Source of the DNA: Solen grandis
Taxonomy: Eukaryota > Mollusca > Bivalvia > Adapedonta > Solenidae
Assembly: GCA_021229015.1 (NCBI GenBank)
Contig: CM037782.1
Span: 60,667,293-60,731,292, forward strand
Length of the DNA stretch: 64,000 nt
Direction: 5' to 3'
The translations under genes and the position numbers were made by a program. The notes under the pieces were generated by a model. That model searched no databases. It worked only from the letters and a program-made list of their open reading frames with translations, and was not told where the DNA came from. Of the stretch, positions 24,836 to 36,700 are shown one piece after another; the first letter of the stretch is position 1; every line of letters begins with the position of its first letter.

Positions 24836-25894
24836 AACATGATTGCACGAATGTATGTTACCCACAATTGTAACTTTGTTACATATTTATTTTTACAGAT
24901 TACTCGTAATCAAATGTCAAGGAAAAAGAATGTTTTTAAAGTATTTTGGGAGTAGCATGAGTACCGGTACATTGTTTCTAGGATTATTTCAAGGAACAGA
25001 TTGATAGTTTATGAAAAAATGATTGAAATGTTAATATGTTTTTTTCCCCGCAAATGTATTTGTTTCAAGTGTCTGTGTCCTATGTTTGTACCATGTTTAT
25101 AACTTAACACCCTTTAAACAGATATAGTGATTAGTACAGATATGTTAAACACGGAAACAAATGGGCTAAATTAATATCTTGTTAAAACATAAGAAGCAAA
25201 AAAAAGCTAGGTGTTATTTGAATCATGCGCTGGTTAATCTTAGTTCTGTCAAAAAACATAATTTATGTATTTATATGAACTATGCACACATGTATATATA
25301 AATATAAAGCACTTTTTTTCAATGAATAACTATATTATTGAACAAACGGAATTCTAAAAGCGTGCAAACATAATTCGTAAAATACCAACTGCAGCCATGT
25401 CTGTTATATTTAAAAAACAAAATAGCATTGTTTAAGGTTAAAGTGTTTTTATCCGGATAATGTTCATACAATGTTCAACATGTCAAAAATTCTCAGATTA
25501 TAGTGCCAAGTTTCTTTTTGTTTAAAAAAAACAAAAAAAAAAACAAAAACAAAAAAAAAAACTTGCTGAAATCTTGAAATCTTTTTGTCTATCTTTGATG
25601 TTAGGCCGGTCCAGTCGTCTCTAAACTGGTTCAATATCTCCTACTGCAAACCTCTAGCCTTCCCATGATCCTTTACTGTTCTTAAGCTGGCTATATGACA
25701 AGTTGAATACGGTTAAAGGCATAAAATGGCGGCTTGTGAGCTACTTTCTTATCCCCTGTAATATGATTTAATCACCATATTGATCCGTGGTTGTGTTATG
25801 TCATCAATATAAATAACAGTTTTCTTGGCTAGTAAAGCACATACTATAGGAAATAAGAATTGTCGAATTATTTGTGTGTTTTGTAAAACAATAT
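24836..25894. other. intergenic, downstream of the PTCHD gene
   Basis: AT-rich, with A-rich runs near 25526-25561. No ORF or domain. The gene's transcript probably ends at or just beyond the high-coordinate edge of this stretch. Confidence 0.5.
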
Positions 25895-25900
25895 TTTATT
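25895..25900 (-). terminator. candidate polyadenylation signal AATAAA for the PTCHD gene
   Basis: On the minus strand this reads AATAAA, the first such hexamer after the stop codon that I found, about 480 bp downstream. The intervening sequence would be the 3' UTR. The placement is inferred from the hexamer only. Confidence 0.35.
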
Positions 25901-26377
25901 TCTAATACAACATATCTGTTTTAACAGTCAAAAATTGGAAATATTATAGGTATATCACAATAGGCATAGTGTAAATATTTTGAATCAACATAATAACACA
26001 TATCAAGTATCATACGAACAGTACAAAGGCAAGAGATCATACTAATAGTATCAAAACTGTCGCCACAAATTACGACGGTAGCAAACATTTCCTTATATCA
26101 CCAAAAAAAAAACTCTTGTGGTATTGCTAACACCTCTTGATAGGCATTGTTACCACATCAAACGTATTTGCACATTTGCCAACGGAACCCCGTTGTTACC
26201 GAGTCATTCATTCATTCTTCAAACCAATCTCAAGTAAAAACCCCAATCTGACAGGCATACGCCATATGTATAGCATACATATGTTATCACACTTTTAAAA
26301 CGTCTTTCATACACAGCACGAATCACAGCTCTCCCAGAATTCCTTCCGCTGATGGACCTCGCGTGTTCATCCAGAGA

Positions 26378-26731
26378 TCAGAGCCCAAGACAACCCTCAA
26401 GATGGGTCTCATTCTCCTCCACTTTCTGACACAAAATCTGCTTCAGAAAAGGATCATGTGAACTTACCCGAGGGTTGGGCTGCATCACGTGATTGTAGTC
26501 CCCATTGACCCGGGTCTCGGAGACGCTTTTCGTGAGCGGTCCGTTTCCCAGAGGCGCTGGATCAAAGTCTCTTAGTTTATATGTTTCATATGAATCGTTT
26601 GATATTTTATTAGGATCGTCTCTGTTTGATATGTCATTTGTTTCGTAAGGAGCCGGTCCAATAATGCTAAGAATGACCGGAAGTACGGCAAGTCCATGGA
26701 ACAGCCCGAATATTACAACTGATGTAAATAT
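26378..26731 (-). CDS. PTCHD exon 19: TM12 and cytoplasmic tail
   Basis: It begins after a TTTTTATCCGCAG acceptor in phase 0 and reads IFTSVVIFGLFHGLAVLPV, the conserved last helix of Patched-type proteins (FHGL..LPV). It ends after a polar ~90-residue tail with GCLGL and a stop. The tail has several Tyr (SYETY, NGDYN) and Asp/Asn-rich stretches. Confidence 0.93.
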   Translation of the reverse strand: MFTSVVIFGLFHGLAVLPVILSIIGPAPYETNDISNRDDPNKISNDSYETYKLRDFDPAPLGNGPLTKSVSETRVNGDYNHVMQPNPRVSSHDPFLKQILCQKVEENETHLEGCLGL

Positions 26732-29700
26732 CTGCGGATAAAAATAAAAAGGAGTTTTAAGGATCGAATAAATAAATACGATAAATAAAAGTGACAGTTT
26801 AAGAGTGCATTCATTAAATGTTTTAATTATCACTATTTCATTTTATTTATTTATTTAATATTTTGTACATTCATTCAAAAAATTATCAACCACCCAACAA
26901 ACCAAAAAATTTAAGATAGAATTAAATAAATAAATTTAAATAAATGAAAATAATGAAATCAATAATTATTAAGGTAGAATTTAAACATTCGGACAATTGA
27001 AACAAAGGTATACTTTTAAATCTTTTATCAACTGTTATAAAACTGTGCAAGGTATCTAAGGGATGGGCCAAATATCGATTAACACATACCCTGAAGAACA
27101 AGGTGAAACCGTAGCTGATGCTGTTGACGAGGAGAAGGAAGGCCAGGAACGTGCTGAAGCCTCCGCTGAACACAGCTGGTCCGATCGTCAACAGAGTCTT
27201 CCGTGTCCTCTCTGTAATACAAAAATAACTTAATGACTAAACATCCCATCAACAGTATTTTTGTCATTTGGGAACTTTGTATACAGGAGATAGCTATAGA
27301 GTTACCACGCTATAGACAAGTGGCAAGATGTTATACCCACTCATATAATCGTGACTCCTAGATCAAAACGCATGTGCTTAGGGAAAAAACAAAAAACATA
27401 GTTCCGTTTCTGGTCTCCCGACCGACCCTCTTTTTTTACCACCGACCCTAAAGGTTTTTTTTTTACCTTCTGCCTTTAAAAAATATTTCCCTTTTTTTAC
27501 CTTTCTATTCATGTAAAAAATATAATATAAAAAAATAAATAAAATCCTCCCGAGCTACCAACTCTTTTTCATTTGCTGGAGACCAGAAATGGAACTTTTT
27601 TTTTTTGGCCTTAGCACCAAGCACAAAGTAGATATAATAGTACCATGATAATTGCTGTTAAAATAATTATGTGTATCAGGGATTTGCTCTGACTCATTTA
27701 CTGACGTATATAAACCTTACTTTTAACTCTGCAACTATGTTAACCAGGTTTGCAAGTACTTCCCTACAATATTCTGTTTTACATAAATAGCCTCTCATAA
27801 ACAATAAACACTCATACAGAACGTGACATCATTATTTAAAATAAGAGGATATTTAAATAAAAATAGACCAATAATTTAAGAAAAAAAAATCATAGAATGA
27901 AATGAGAGGTGTACTCGTGCTTAGGTCATGGTAATTAATCAAGCATTAAGAGAGCAAATATGCTAGCAATACACAAGCCCCTCTAACCACAAAATGTGCA
28001 CATGTTGCGCAGATTTACTCATTGCATACACGGTGCAGATATATCTTACAAAAGGTGTTGCAGAAAACCAGACCTGGGATGGTCTTTTTATTCATTTTAC
28101 GTCGATCGGGAAACAAGTTCTTATAACTTATACTAATCCTCCTCGTCGGTTCCTGGGTTGGACCAGTACTTAGCGCATGGAAAGCTTATGAAAATTCCTT
28201 GCCCCCAACAGGGTTCGAACCCACAACATTTGGATTCGCAGTCGGGCACTTTACCACATGGCCCTGGCACCATTTAAATTAACACAAGTCCTAAGTATGA
28301 ATGATTCTACAATGTCAGGTTAAAATCTACTCGGACACCAGCTAGTTTGATATTTTATTCTAATGTAAAATTCCTAAGCGCATAAAATGATGTGCTGGAT
28401 AAATGGACCCTTGACACTTTAATCCAATGTCATCATAAACACTTACATCTAAGCTAGAGAAACCCACATACCAATAGTACATGCAACGAATTTCTGACCA
28501 AGTCTATTGTTATAGTTTTTCACAGTATATAAACGAGTCTACTTCCTGTTTTCGCAAGAAAGGTTCAAGTTACAATATATAGGCTCCCAAGAAAAGTACA
28601 GTGATCGGAAGTAGTAAGTGCTTGAAATCGCAAGACAGGGTATACATTGAATTGTAAAGGGTTGCAAGACTTGGTATAGTGATTTCGTATGTACTGTGTT
28701 TTTGAGTTATCCGTCGTTGCAACAGCATGCGACGTTCAGTTAAGTTTGTGTTTACAGAGTCACTCGCGTAGAAGGACCGATCCACCGCAAGGAAACTATC
28801 CGTGTACCTAAACATGACCCTGTGTTCTCGAATATACTTAAATACGATCTCAGGTTTAAATTTGAGTAGCGTACTCAAATCCTAATGAAATTAATGGGCC
28901 TAGTTTGAGTCTGAATCATACCTAAGTACAATTTCTATTTTCGAGGCAAAGGGGACAGGACTCGAACCCACAGTATCGAGGGAGGGGCTATGTCACACAG
29001 CTTAAATAAATGTATATATGAAAGAACATACCGTTGTTGGTACCAACCACTGTCATAAAGGTATGCCCCACGTGGGCAGAGTAATCCACGGCCAGACCAA
29101 AACAAAGGATCAAAATAACACTGGACGCCGTATCTATGGAGATGTCCCAGAACTGCATCGTCCCGGCGACGTCAATCTGTTGTAAGGTAAATAGACAAAA
29201 CTGTCAATTTTGAAATGTGTATTTGCTACTATTTTTGCTTCATATGAAAATAGAGCTTGTGAGTTTATTTGTGCTCTGCTTGAAAGGCTATTAATTTCTC
29301 TTGAGCGGGAATGGAACCTCAATTATTAAGCGATTTTGGAACTAAAATTCAAAATATGTGTGGATTTGAGTGACGAGAAAGCACTATTAATTATAAAACA
29401 TTTGCAATTCTGTGAAAATAAAAAAACCAGATAAATAGCCAATGAAAGAAATAAAATGTTATGGAAAAGAAAATTTTCTTATATGAAAATAGTGGGAAAA
29501 CTTACCACGGTGCAGACGACACAGATGAAGACGAGAAGACTGGTCCAGAGGTTGGCAATCAGTATCAAGGTCACGAAAAACACGCAGACGGCAGCCAAAG
29601 CCAAGTTCCTGTACAGTTCCACTTTCAGAACCTGACATTAAACAATAATTGTAACCATGCGCACATATAAATCTTGTAAATAGGAAATCAGATAACGTGC

Positions 29701-30737
29701 TTCCCTCCTTAAATTGCAGGGTTGTGCCATTTGAAAAAGAAAAGAAAGAAAAGGTATTGCACTAATTAATTAGCTCTAAAATTATTCATCCAAAATTAAG
29801 TACATTTTTTATAAGCAGAAGACAGAAAAAATGGTATTTTAATTATTATGTTTGTTTCAGTTCTGTGTATTTGCTTTCTATTATTTTTTCTCTCGAACAG
29901 GTTAAAATTACCATTTAAAATCTATGAGAAAGGTAAAACTTTGGCTATTGACATAGTCAGCTAAGATCTGCTACATCTAGCTATTTCAGTATTTTCTTTC
30001 TGAACTTAAAGGGTTAGTATACAATTACTCGATTAAAACATAACATATTCAAGGGTTTGTTCATACCATGTTTGTTTCATTAAACATGTACTGTGGGTTG
30101 GAATAGGCAAAGCAGGTGCCCCCTCCTGTGAAGCGGTAGTTGTCCACGAGCTCTCTGACGTCATTCATGGCGACGATGTTGCATGTTGACGTCAAACACT
30201 TCACGTGACGGAACATCATCACGAACCCCTGAGAGTATGTTAATTACAACAAATTACTCCTAGTTCAAGTATTAAAGCATGATGCACGTTGCAAAATTTC
30301 AATGTTGAATTTATCGTTTTTCAAATAATATTGAGTCTACGAAATGCAATTAATGTATACGTCTAATAAATCTCTATTAATATATAAACATTCTTGTAGC
30401 TAATAAAATATATGTTTTGATAAAATTAAAATATGTATGAAACCTGTTTTTTCTTCTTTTTTTCTTCATATATTCATTTTGTAAAACTAAAGTATATGGA
30501 TATGATAACTAATTTGTTAAAGCGAATTTCTAGCTAAATCAAATCATCATGGCAGCACACATCAAACACGTAATCATGTATGAAAGAATTTGCTGCTTAC
30601 CTATCCCCAAAAGCATATAATTTGATTAAATGAGTATATTTCATAGTTATAAAAGTTCTATATGTTAACTATCTGTTACCATTCCATATCAAAAATAAAT
30701 AAATGCCGTGCTTTCTGAACCACAATTCACATAAGTG

Positions 30738-30777
<40 letters not shown>

Positions 30778-33700
30778 AAACATAGATATTTTAAAACGAA
30801 TTATAAGTCAGTATTTAAATGTATTGCACATTTATAATCTCGAAAATACAATGTTTTTAAGTCAATACAATGACTTTGAATGTCAGTGATGCCAAATCCC
30901 AGAAAAAATAGCAGTGTTCATTAATACGAAATATTTGAATATATAATAAAGTTTAAATACGAGACCTTTAATAGATATAACTGATTTTTACTCTATGTAA
31001 TTCTTCAAGCATTTTTTCACTGAACTATTTTCAACTTCTTAAAATATCTTTTTATCTCACAGTTCAAGGTTTCCTATGTGTTCCCTTATCTCTATTGTCA
31101 CGAAATCTGTGTCAATTATCAATTCTATTGATCTATAATCTAGAAAAATTCAAGCAGATTAAAATTTGCTCTTTACGGATGACAACTTCCTGAGAAAGGT
31201 ATTACATTTAACAAGGGGCGTCAGACGGATCATTTTACAAACACGAACAAAATACCTGGTCCATATTTTCTAATCGATCAATCAATTAAATCTATTCAAT
31301 ATATTTTGATAATGAAGTATAATTATTTAGCTTATATATGCCAGATTGCTTGATTGAACGGCAAATAAATAAAAGTTGCCGAGGTCCTGTGAAAATGTAT
31401 ATGACAGTGGATTTGACGGTTCGAATCCCGTTTAGGGGCATATATTTTTTCATGGCCTTCCCAGGCGTAAAGTACTGGTCCAACAGAGAAATCGTTAGAA
31501 GGAATTGGTGTAAGTTGTTAGGATTAGTTTCTAAACCGACGTAAAAATAAATAAAATACGTTTAGAAAACAGAAAACAATACAAACAAGATATTTGACAT
31601 TTTGATATATTAGCGGAATTGTAAACTTAAAAATAAGTGAAAATAAAGATTCTTTGATAACGATTTTAATTTAACATGTACTTAAATGACTTCTAGTTCA
31701 TACACAAGTATAAGTTATTGATATTCCTGCTAAGGGGTCAAGTTTGTTTTCCCAAAGATTCAAATAAGATTAAAACGTCAAATTAATAGACCGAAGATGA
31801 CCCGCGTATATCTCACGCCCAAAGGTAATGAAATGCCCCGTCCAAAGATGCCCAACAATTCCACCCAATACTTCTGGATAGGCTGTGATCGCCATGGCCC
31901 TAACGAACGAAAGACCCACGGGTGATAATCGCTAATAACCCCATACATTGATAAAGCATGAGCCCGGGACAGGAGACAGGGCAAATTAAATATTTCCTAA
32001 CGATTATCAGTGTCATCACACATTGCTATAGTCTTAGTCAAACAGAGTGAAACCCTTCCGTATCAACCCTGATCCTAATGCCCTTACCATATAGAACAAA
32101 ATATAGGATGATGTTGGTACATAATATGTGGGGTGAAGTATATAGGTTAATTGCTCTTCGATTTTTCCAAAAATTGGCAAAGAGTACGCATGTCCGCGCG
32201 CACGCGTTTTTTGTGCGTAAGTGAGACAAAGAAAGACGTGTGGAGAGAAAGACAATCCAAATCCTTACCTCTATTGCCTTCGGATTGGTAATATTGTCTA
32301 TTTTAATGTAGTTGTAATACATTTGGCCTTCTTCTGACACCAAGAAACGCATCAGCATTCCATAAAACATCTCGGATTTACTGGCAACACCTGTCATGGA
32401 GAAAGATTCTTCAAAATTATTCCTTGAAGATAAGAATTAAACATTGTAAAGCTTCACTTATCGGCAAGACCTAATCTTTTAGTTTTGGTAAGTTTGATGA
32501 AACGTTCATACGCATGTGATTGAGTATATAAAACATACTTCAGCCTAATGCAGCAAATTCATATCATTTTTAGACTTTGTATTTAACAGAAGTTAATCAT
32601 TAAGCTATGTTGGGCAACCTATTTACCAAATTATATAGCTCATAAAATTATTCTCCACCGAACAGTCACATGTCAAAGCACATCAAAATGTCACCGAATA
32701 TCAAAAACTTGAAATGAACTTTGTGAATTTTGCAACTGAACTTTGCAATCATATTTCGTGGGCACAACGCAAAAGGGTCGTAACTTATTATTTATTAAAA
32801 ACAATTTGAGACCCTTTTGTGCTGAGCCCTTCATTTGTAATTTTTACCAACATAATTATGAAGATTATACAGCTTATTAACCAACCTGTAGCATAAACAC
32901 TCGCCGATTGTGAAACCGATGCATTTACTGAATCAGCAGTTGAACCTTGACGTCCAACTGAGTAATCCAAAACAGAATTAGCGGATGCTGACGCCGCAGT
33001 TGAAACGTTTAATCGTGAAGAGGAATCATTTTGCAACGATGTATCACCAGTGTTATTAGAACTGCCATTTTGATTATTTGTGGCAGCATCTGTTGAGCTA
33101 AATGTAGAATCTGATGGTGCAGAACTACTAGTTGATTTAAAAGTATTTAACGACGTCAAATTAGAAGCCCAAGGAGACGACAATCCAAGAGCCTGGTTTG
33201 ACCGGCTCCACTGTTGGAATGCTGTCAACCAGAAAGTGACCGTGGATTCCTGAACGGAAGACTGGGCCTGAATCTCCTCGTATAGCCTAATTAAGTTGTC
33301 CACGTTGTTGGGAACATCCATCTTGTCTAGAAAGACGCCATTTTTTCACTTAAGTAAAACTCTCACAGATATAGTTTAATAATATTTAAGATATATATTA
33401 AATTATCTAGTTTAACGAAGAAAGTCGTAATATATCTTGTCGCATTACTTACTGATGCCATAGGATAAGTTATTACTAGTTCTCATTCTTCGTAATACAA
33501 AGAATGGCGGTATCCCCAAAAGCGATTATCCGAATACCATGTCATGAAAAATATTCTTAATCACGGCATGAGCTTAATTTCTGTGCATGAAACCAATAAA
33601 AAGAATGGAAAAAAAATCACTGACTGCCACTACAGCCATGGACACTCACCACAGTACAGAGAGACAAAGGCGCCATCTTCCGGGAAATGTCGTCTGTCGG

Positions 33701-36700
33701 CCGTGATGAAGCGCGTGGAATATGAACTGGAGGGCAGGTACATACTGGGGTCAAAGTCGTGCTTCAACTGGGTCACACTCCAAATGTTGACCCCAAGTAA
33801 AGCTAGGGCTATAGCGATGATCCCGACCTTGGGTGGGGAAGAGATGTTATATTTAGTAGAATGATGGGTAACATTTTTGTAAAAGACGCTGTGACAAGGA
33901 AAAATATGAAGTACCAATACTATTAGTTCAGTTAGGCTCTAACTAAGTCAATCTAAGATGCAATATGTATATATAAGTCTAGAGAACTTAATACATGTAT
34001 AAACATTTAAGTATGAAAGAATAGGCAAGCAAAGCAAAGTATTAAAATACCTTCACTGGAAGTTTGGTCACAAAGGGTCCCCATACTTTCTCAACAAAGA
34101 GATGTTGGATACTGAAGTTCTGAAATTTGCTTGGTTTGGAGTCTGGTGAGTGTTTGAAGCACGGGAGGCACGCGTTACGGTTGGCCTCGATACGCTTTTC
34201 ATCCAAAGTGAGGCAGGCCACGAAGTAAGTCGATTGTAGACAGTAAAGGGCGAACACGCCGATAGAGGCGTACACACAGAAGGTACTGAGGCACGGGATC
34301 ACCTGGCAACAGAAAGGTCAAAAGTTCATATTCAAAGTTAAATAAATATAGCAAAATACATTTCTTCTTCGTAGAGTTGTCGCCCGTCAAGACACGTGGG
34401 TTTTCTCAGGGCTCTCCTGTTTTCTCCTATAATTATGACCACATGCGCCGCCACTAGTGCAATATAAGTTTTTTCATAAGCGATATAAAATCAATAAAGT
34501 TTAAATTTCTTCTTCTTTGAAAGTTTATTCCGTTTGAACTTGCGAAAGAACGCTTTTAGAATAAGATGCACACGCTTCCTTTAGATTTAAACTTTTTTTT
34601 TATTTTCATGTTGAAATAGAAACAAGTTTTAATCACTTATACTAATCCCACTCGATATTTCCTGGATTGGACCAGTAATTTGCGCATTGGAAGGCCATGA
34701 AAAAATGCTTGCCCGCCAACAACGGGGTTCGAACAAGTGACATCTGGATCCGCAGTTAACAATGGACCACGACACCTAGTACCATGTAGTGACACCCTAC
34801 ATTTGTATTTTTGCGAGGGAGTGTGTGTCTGATACAACCAATGTCTAGAGGAAGCCTCACCGTTGAGCCGCCAATGCCAAAGGCCACAATGTCGGTAACC
34901 GAGGTGACAGTGATGGAGACCCCGGCGTGTTTGAGAGTGAGGGCCACGCGCTCCTCCAGGGGCAGCCGCTTCTCCTTCTCCGATAGGTGGTTCAGTGCCT
35001 GCATGATGACGAACATGTCGTCCACACCGATACCTGTAACGTGACCACACTTGGGACGTGAAATAGACCACGGGCAATTTGTTTCACATGTTTTGTATAT
35101 AATTAAAAAAAGAAACAACGTCAAATAGGATACTGATTTGTTTTATACATGTATTAGATATTCTTCACGCTTCATGGCTTGATCTAGTATGTTGCACATG
35201 AAGTCATAAAATGATCTTGCAAACACTGGGTTTGGACCCAACAACCCTCGATATATAAATATTGCAGATCATGACGTGCTATAACGAGTCTTGTAAAGAT
35301 CCATTAAAATCCTACCAAAGGTAGCCGAGAAGTAGCGCTACAGTGTGTATATATTGGATGAATGAATTTTCAAATTCATAATTGACAAGGAGCTTACATT
35401 AGATCAGCCAGGGTATTAAATGTAGCACATATCAAATGTACCGCAGTCAAATGGGGGAGTAAAATTGATTACGCGCAAATCGTCGCAACTCCTGAATCGT
35501 TAAAGAAATTATGTGACAGCTGCGTTTCACGTTCGTTTTTAGTAGTATTATTACCAAAGTTAGGGATTGTTGCACCTAATTCCCCGATTTATGCATCGCT
35601 TTCAAAGTATCAATATTGAAAACACATTTAGACGAGTAAAGCCATAAAGTCGTTTGTCAATCGATATGAAAATGGCGTGAAATCGTTGCTCAAAAATTGC
35701 AGACAGTAAAAGTGCAAGTGAAAGCCAGTTGAAATAATTTGTTGTTTACTTCAGTAATATTTGCCACGAAATATTTACTAACTCCATCTCTATCAGCTAT
35801 TTACTTTTATCAGCAAATGAGAGAGAGAGAGAAAGAGAGGGGAGAGAGAGAGAGAGAGAGACTTACCCAGCAACATGAACGGTGTAATCTGATGGATGGG
35901 TCCGAACATGATACCTGTAGCGAATCCCACACCATAAGTGAAGACGATAGCCAAAGCAATGCTAAAAAGACCGGCCATTGCCAAGAATACCTGTAACGAG
36001 CACACATTATTTGAGCCATTGCTGACTTAAAATATACCGTAAAATTAGTCATTAAGATTACATTTTCAATGATTTCGTGAATGGACTGTCCCACAAAAAT
36101 GATCATATAACCAGGTCTTTTATTATGAATCAACAAATAAATGGATCCACGAAATTGCCATTATATTGTCTCATGGAACTGAAACGTTGATTTTTATCTT
36201 TGATATTTGCATGCTCTTAAGTTACTGTGGAATGTAATTTATGAAAGGGTATAACATTGGCGACTTCAACTAGAATTTAACACTATGCCAATGTTTTCTT
36301 GAATGATCAGTCCCCCCCCCCCGACATTTTAACTTGAAGGCGTAATTAGTCTCACAATCAAATTCAATTTCTTCAGTATTATTATGAAATAAACATACTT
36401 TCGCTTTTTAGTCACAATTAACATTTGATTTTTCTTCCAAATCAGTGACAAAAGTTCTCCAGCCGATAATGAACATAAATAAACTATACAAACAAAGACT
36501 TTATAGTATTATTTCATATAAATAACTCCGAAAATGAAGATGAAATTGAGGGGTCGGATAGGTTGCGGCAGTTAGAAAATAAAGAGAGTGTTGCAAATTT
36601 GTGAAGTGTTTGAGACAGTAAAACAATTTTGACACAGTATAAACGTTTATTAAAACATGTGAATGACGTCATTTCCTTTTATCTATGAAATCAATGTTCT

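Noticed and set aside
26041..26377. possible additional 3' coding exon after exon 19
   Set aside because: Exon 19 has a clean in-frame stop after a typical tail, and no donor site or family-like peptide follows.
31400..31445. possible tRNA around GGTTCGAATCCCG
   Set aside because: No matching acceptor stem, D-arm or anticodon arm could be placed; only the B-box-like stretch is present.
31778..31984. 68-codon minus ORF (…GPWRSQPIQKYWVELLGIFG…) resembling repeat-encoded peptides
   Set aside because: It recalls peptides from dispersed repeats, but I could not find a second copy in the window or name a family.
33544..33864. 106-codon plus-strand ORF
   Set aside because: It is the antisense shadow of PTCHD exon 12; splice borders, phase and the conserved TM7 pattern are on the minus strand.
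34637..35077. 146-codon minus ORF with Arg/Gly-rich peptide
   Set aside because: It is the wrong frame of exon 10 read into an intronic SINE; the correct frame gives GIGVDDMF.
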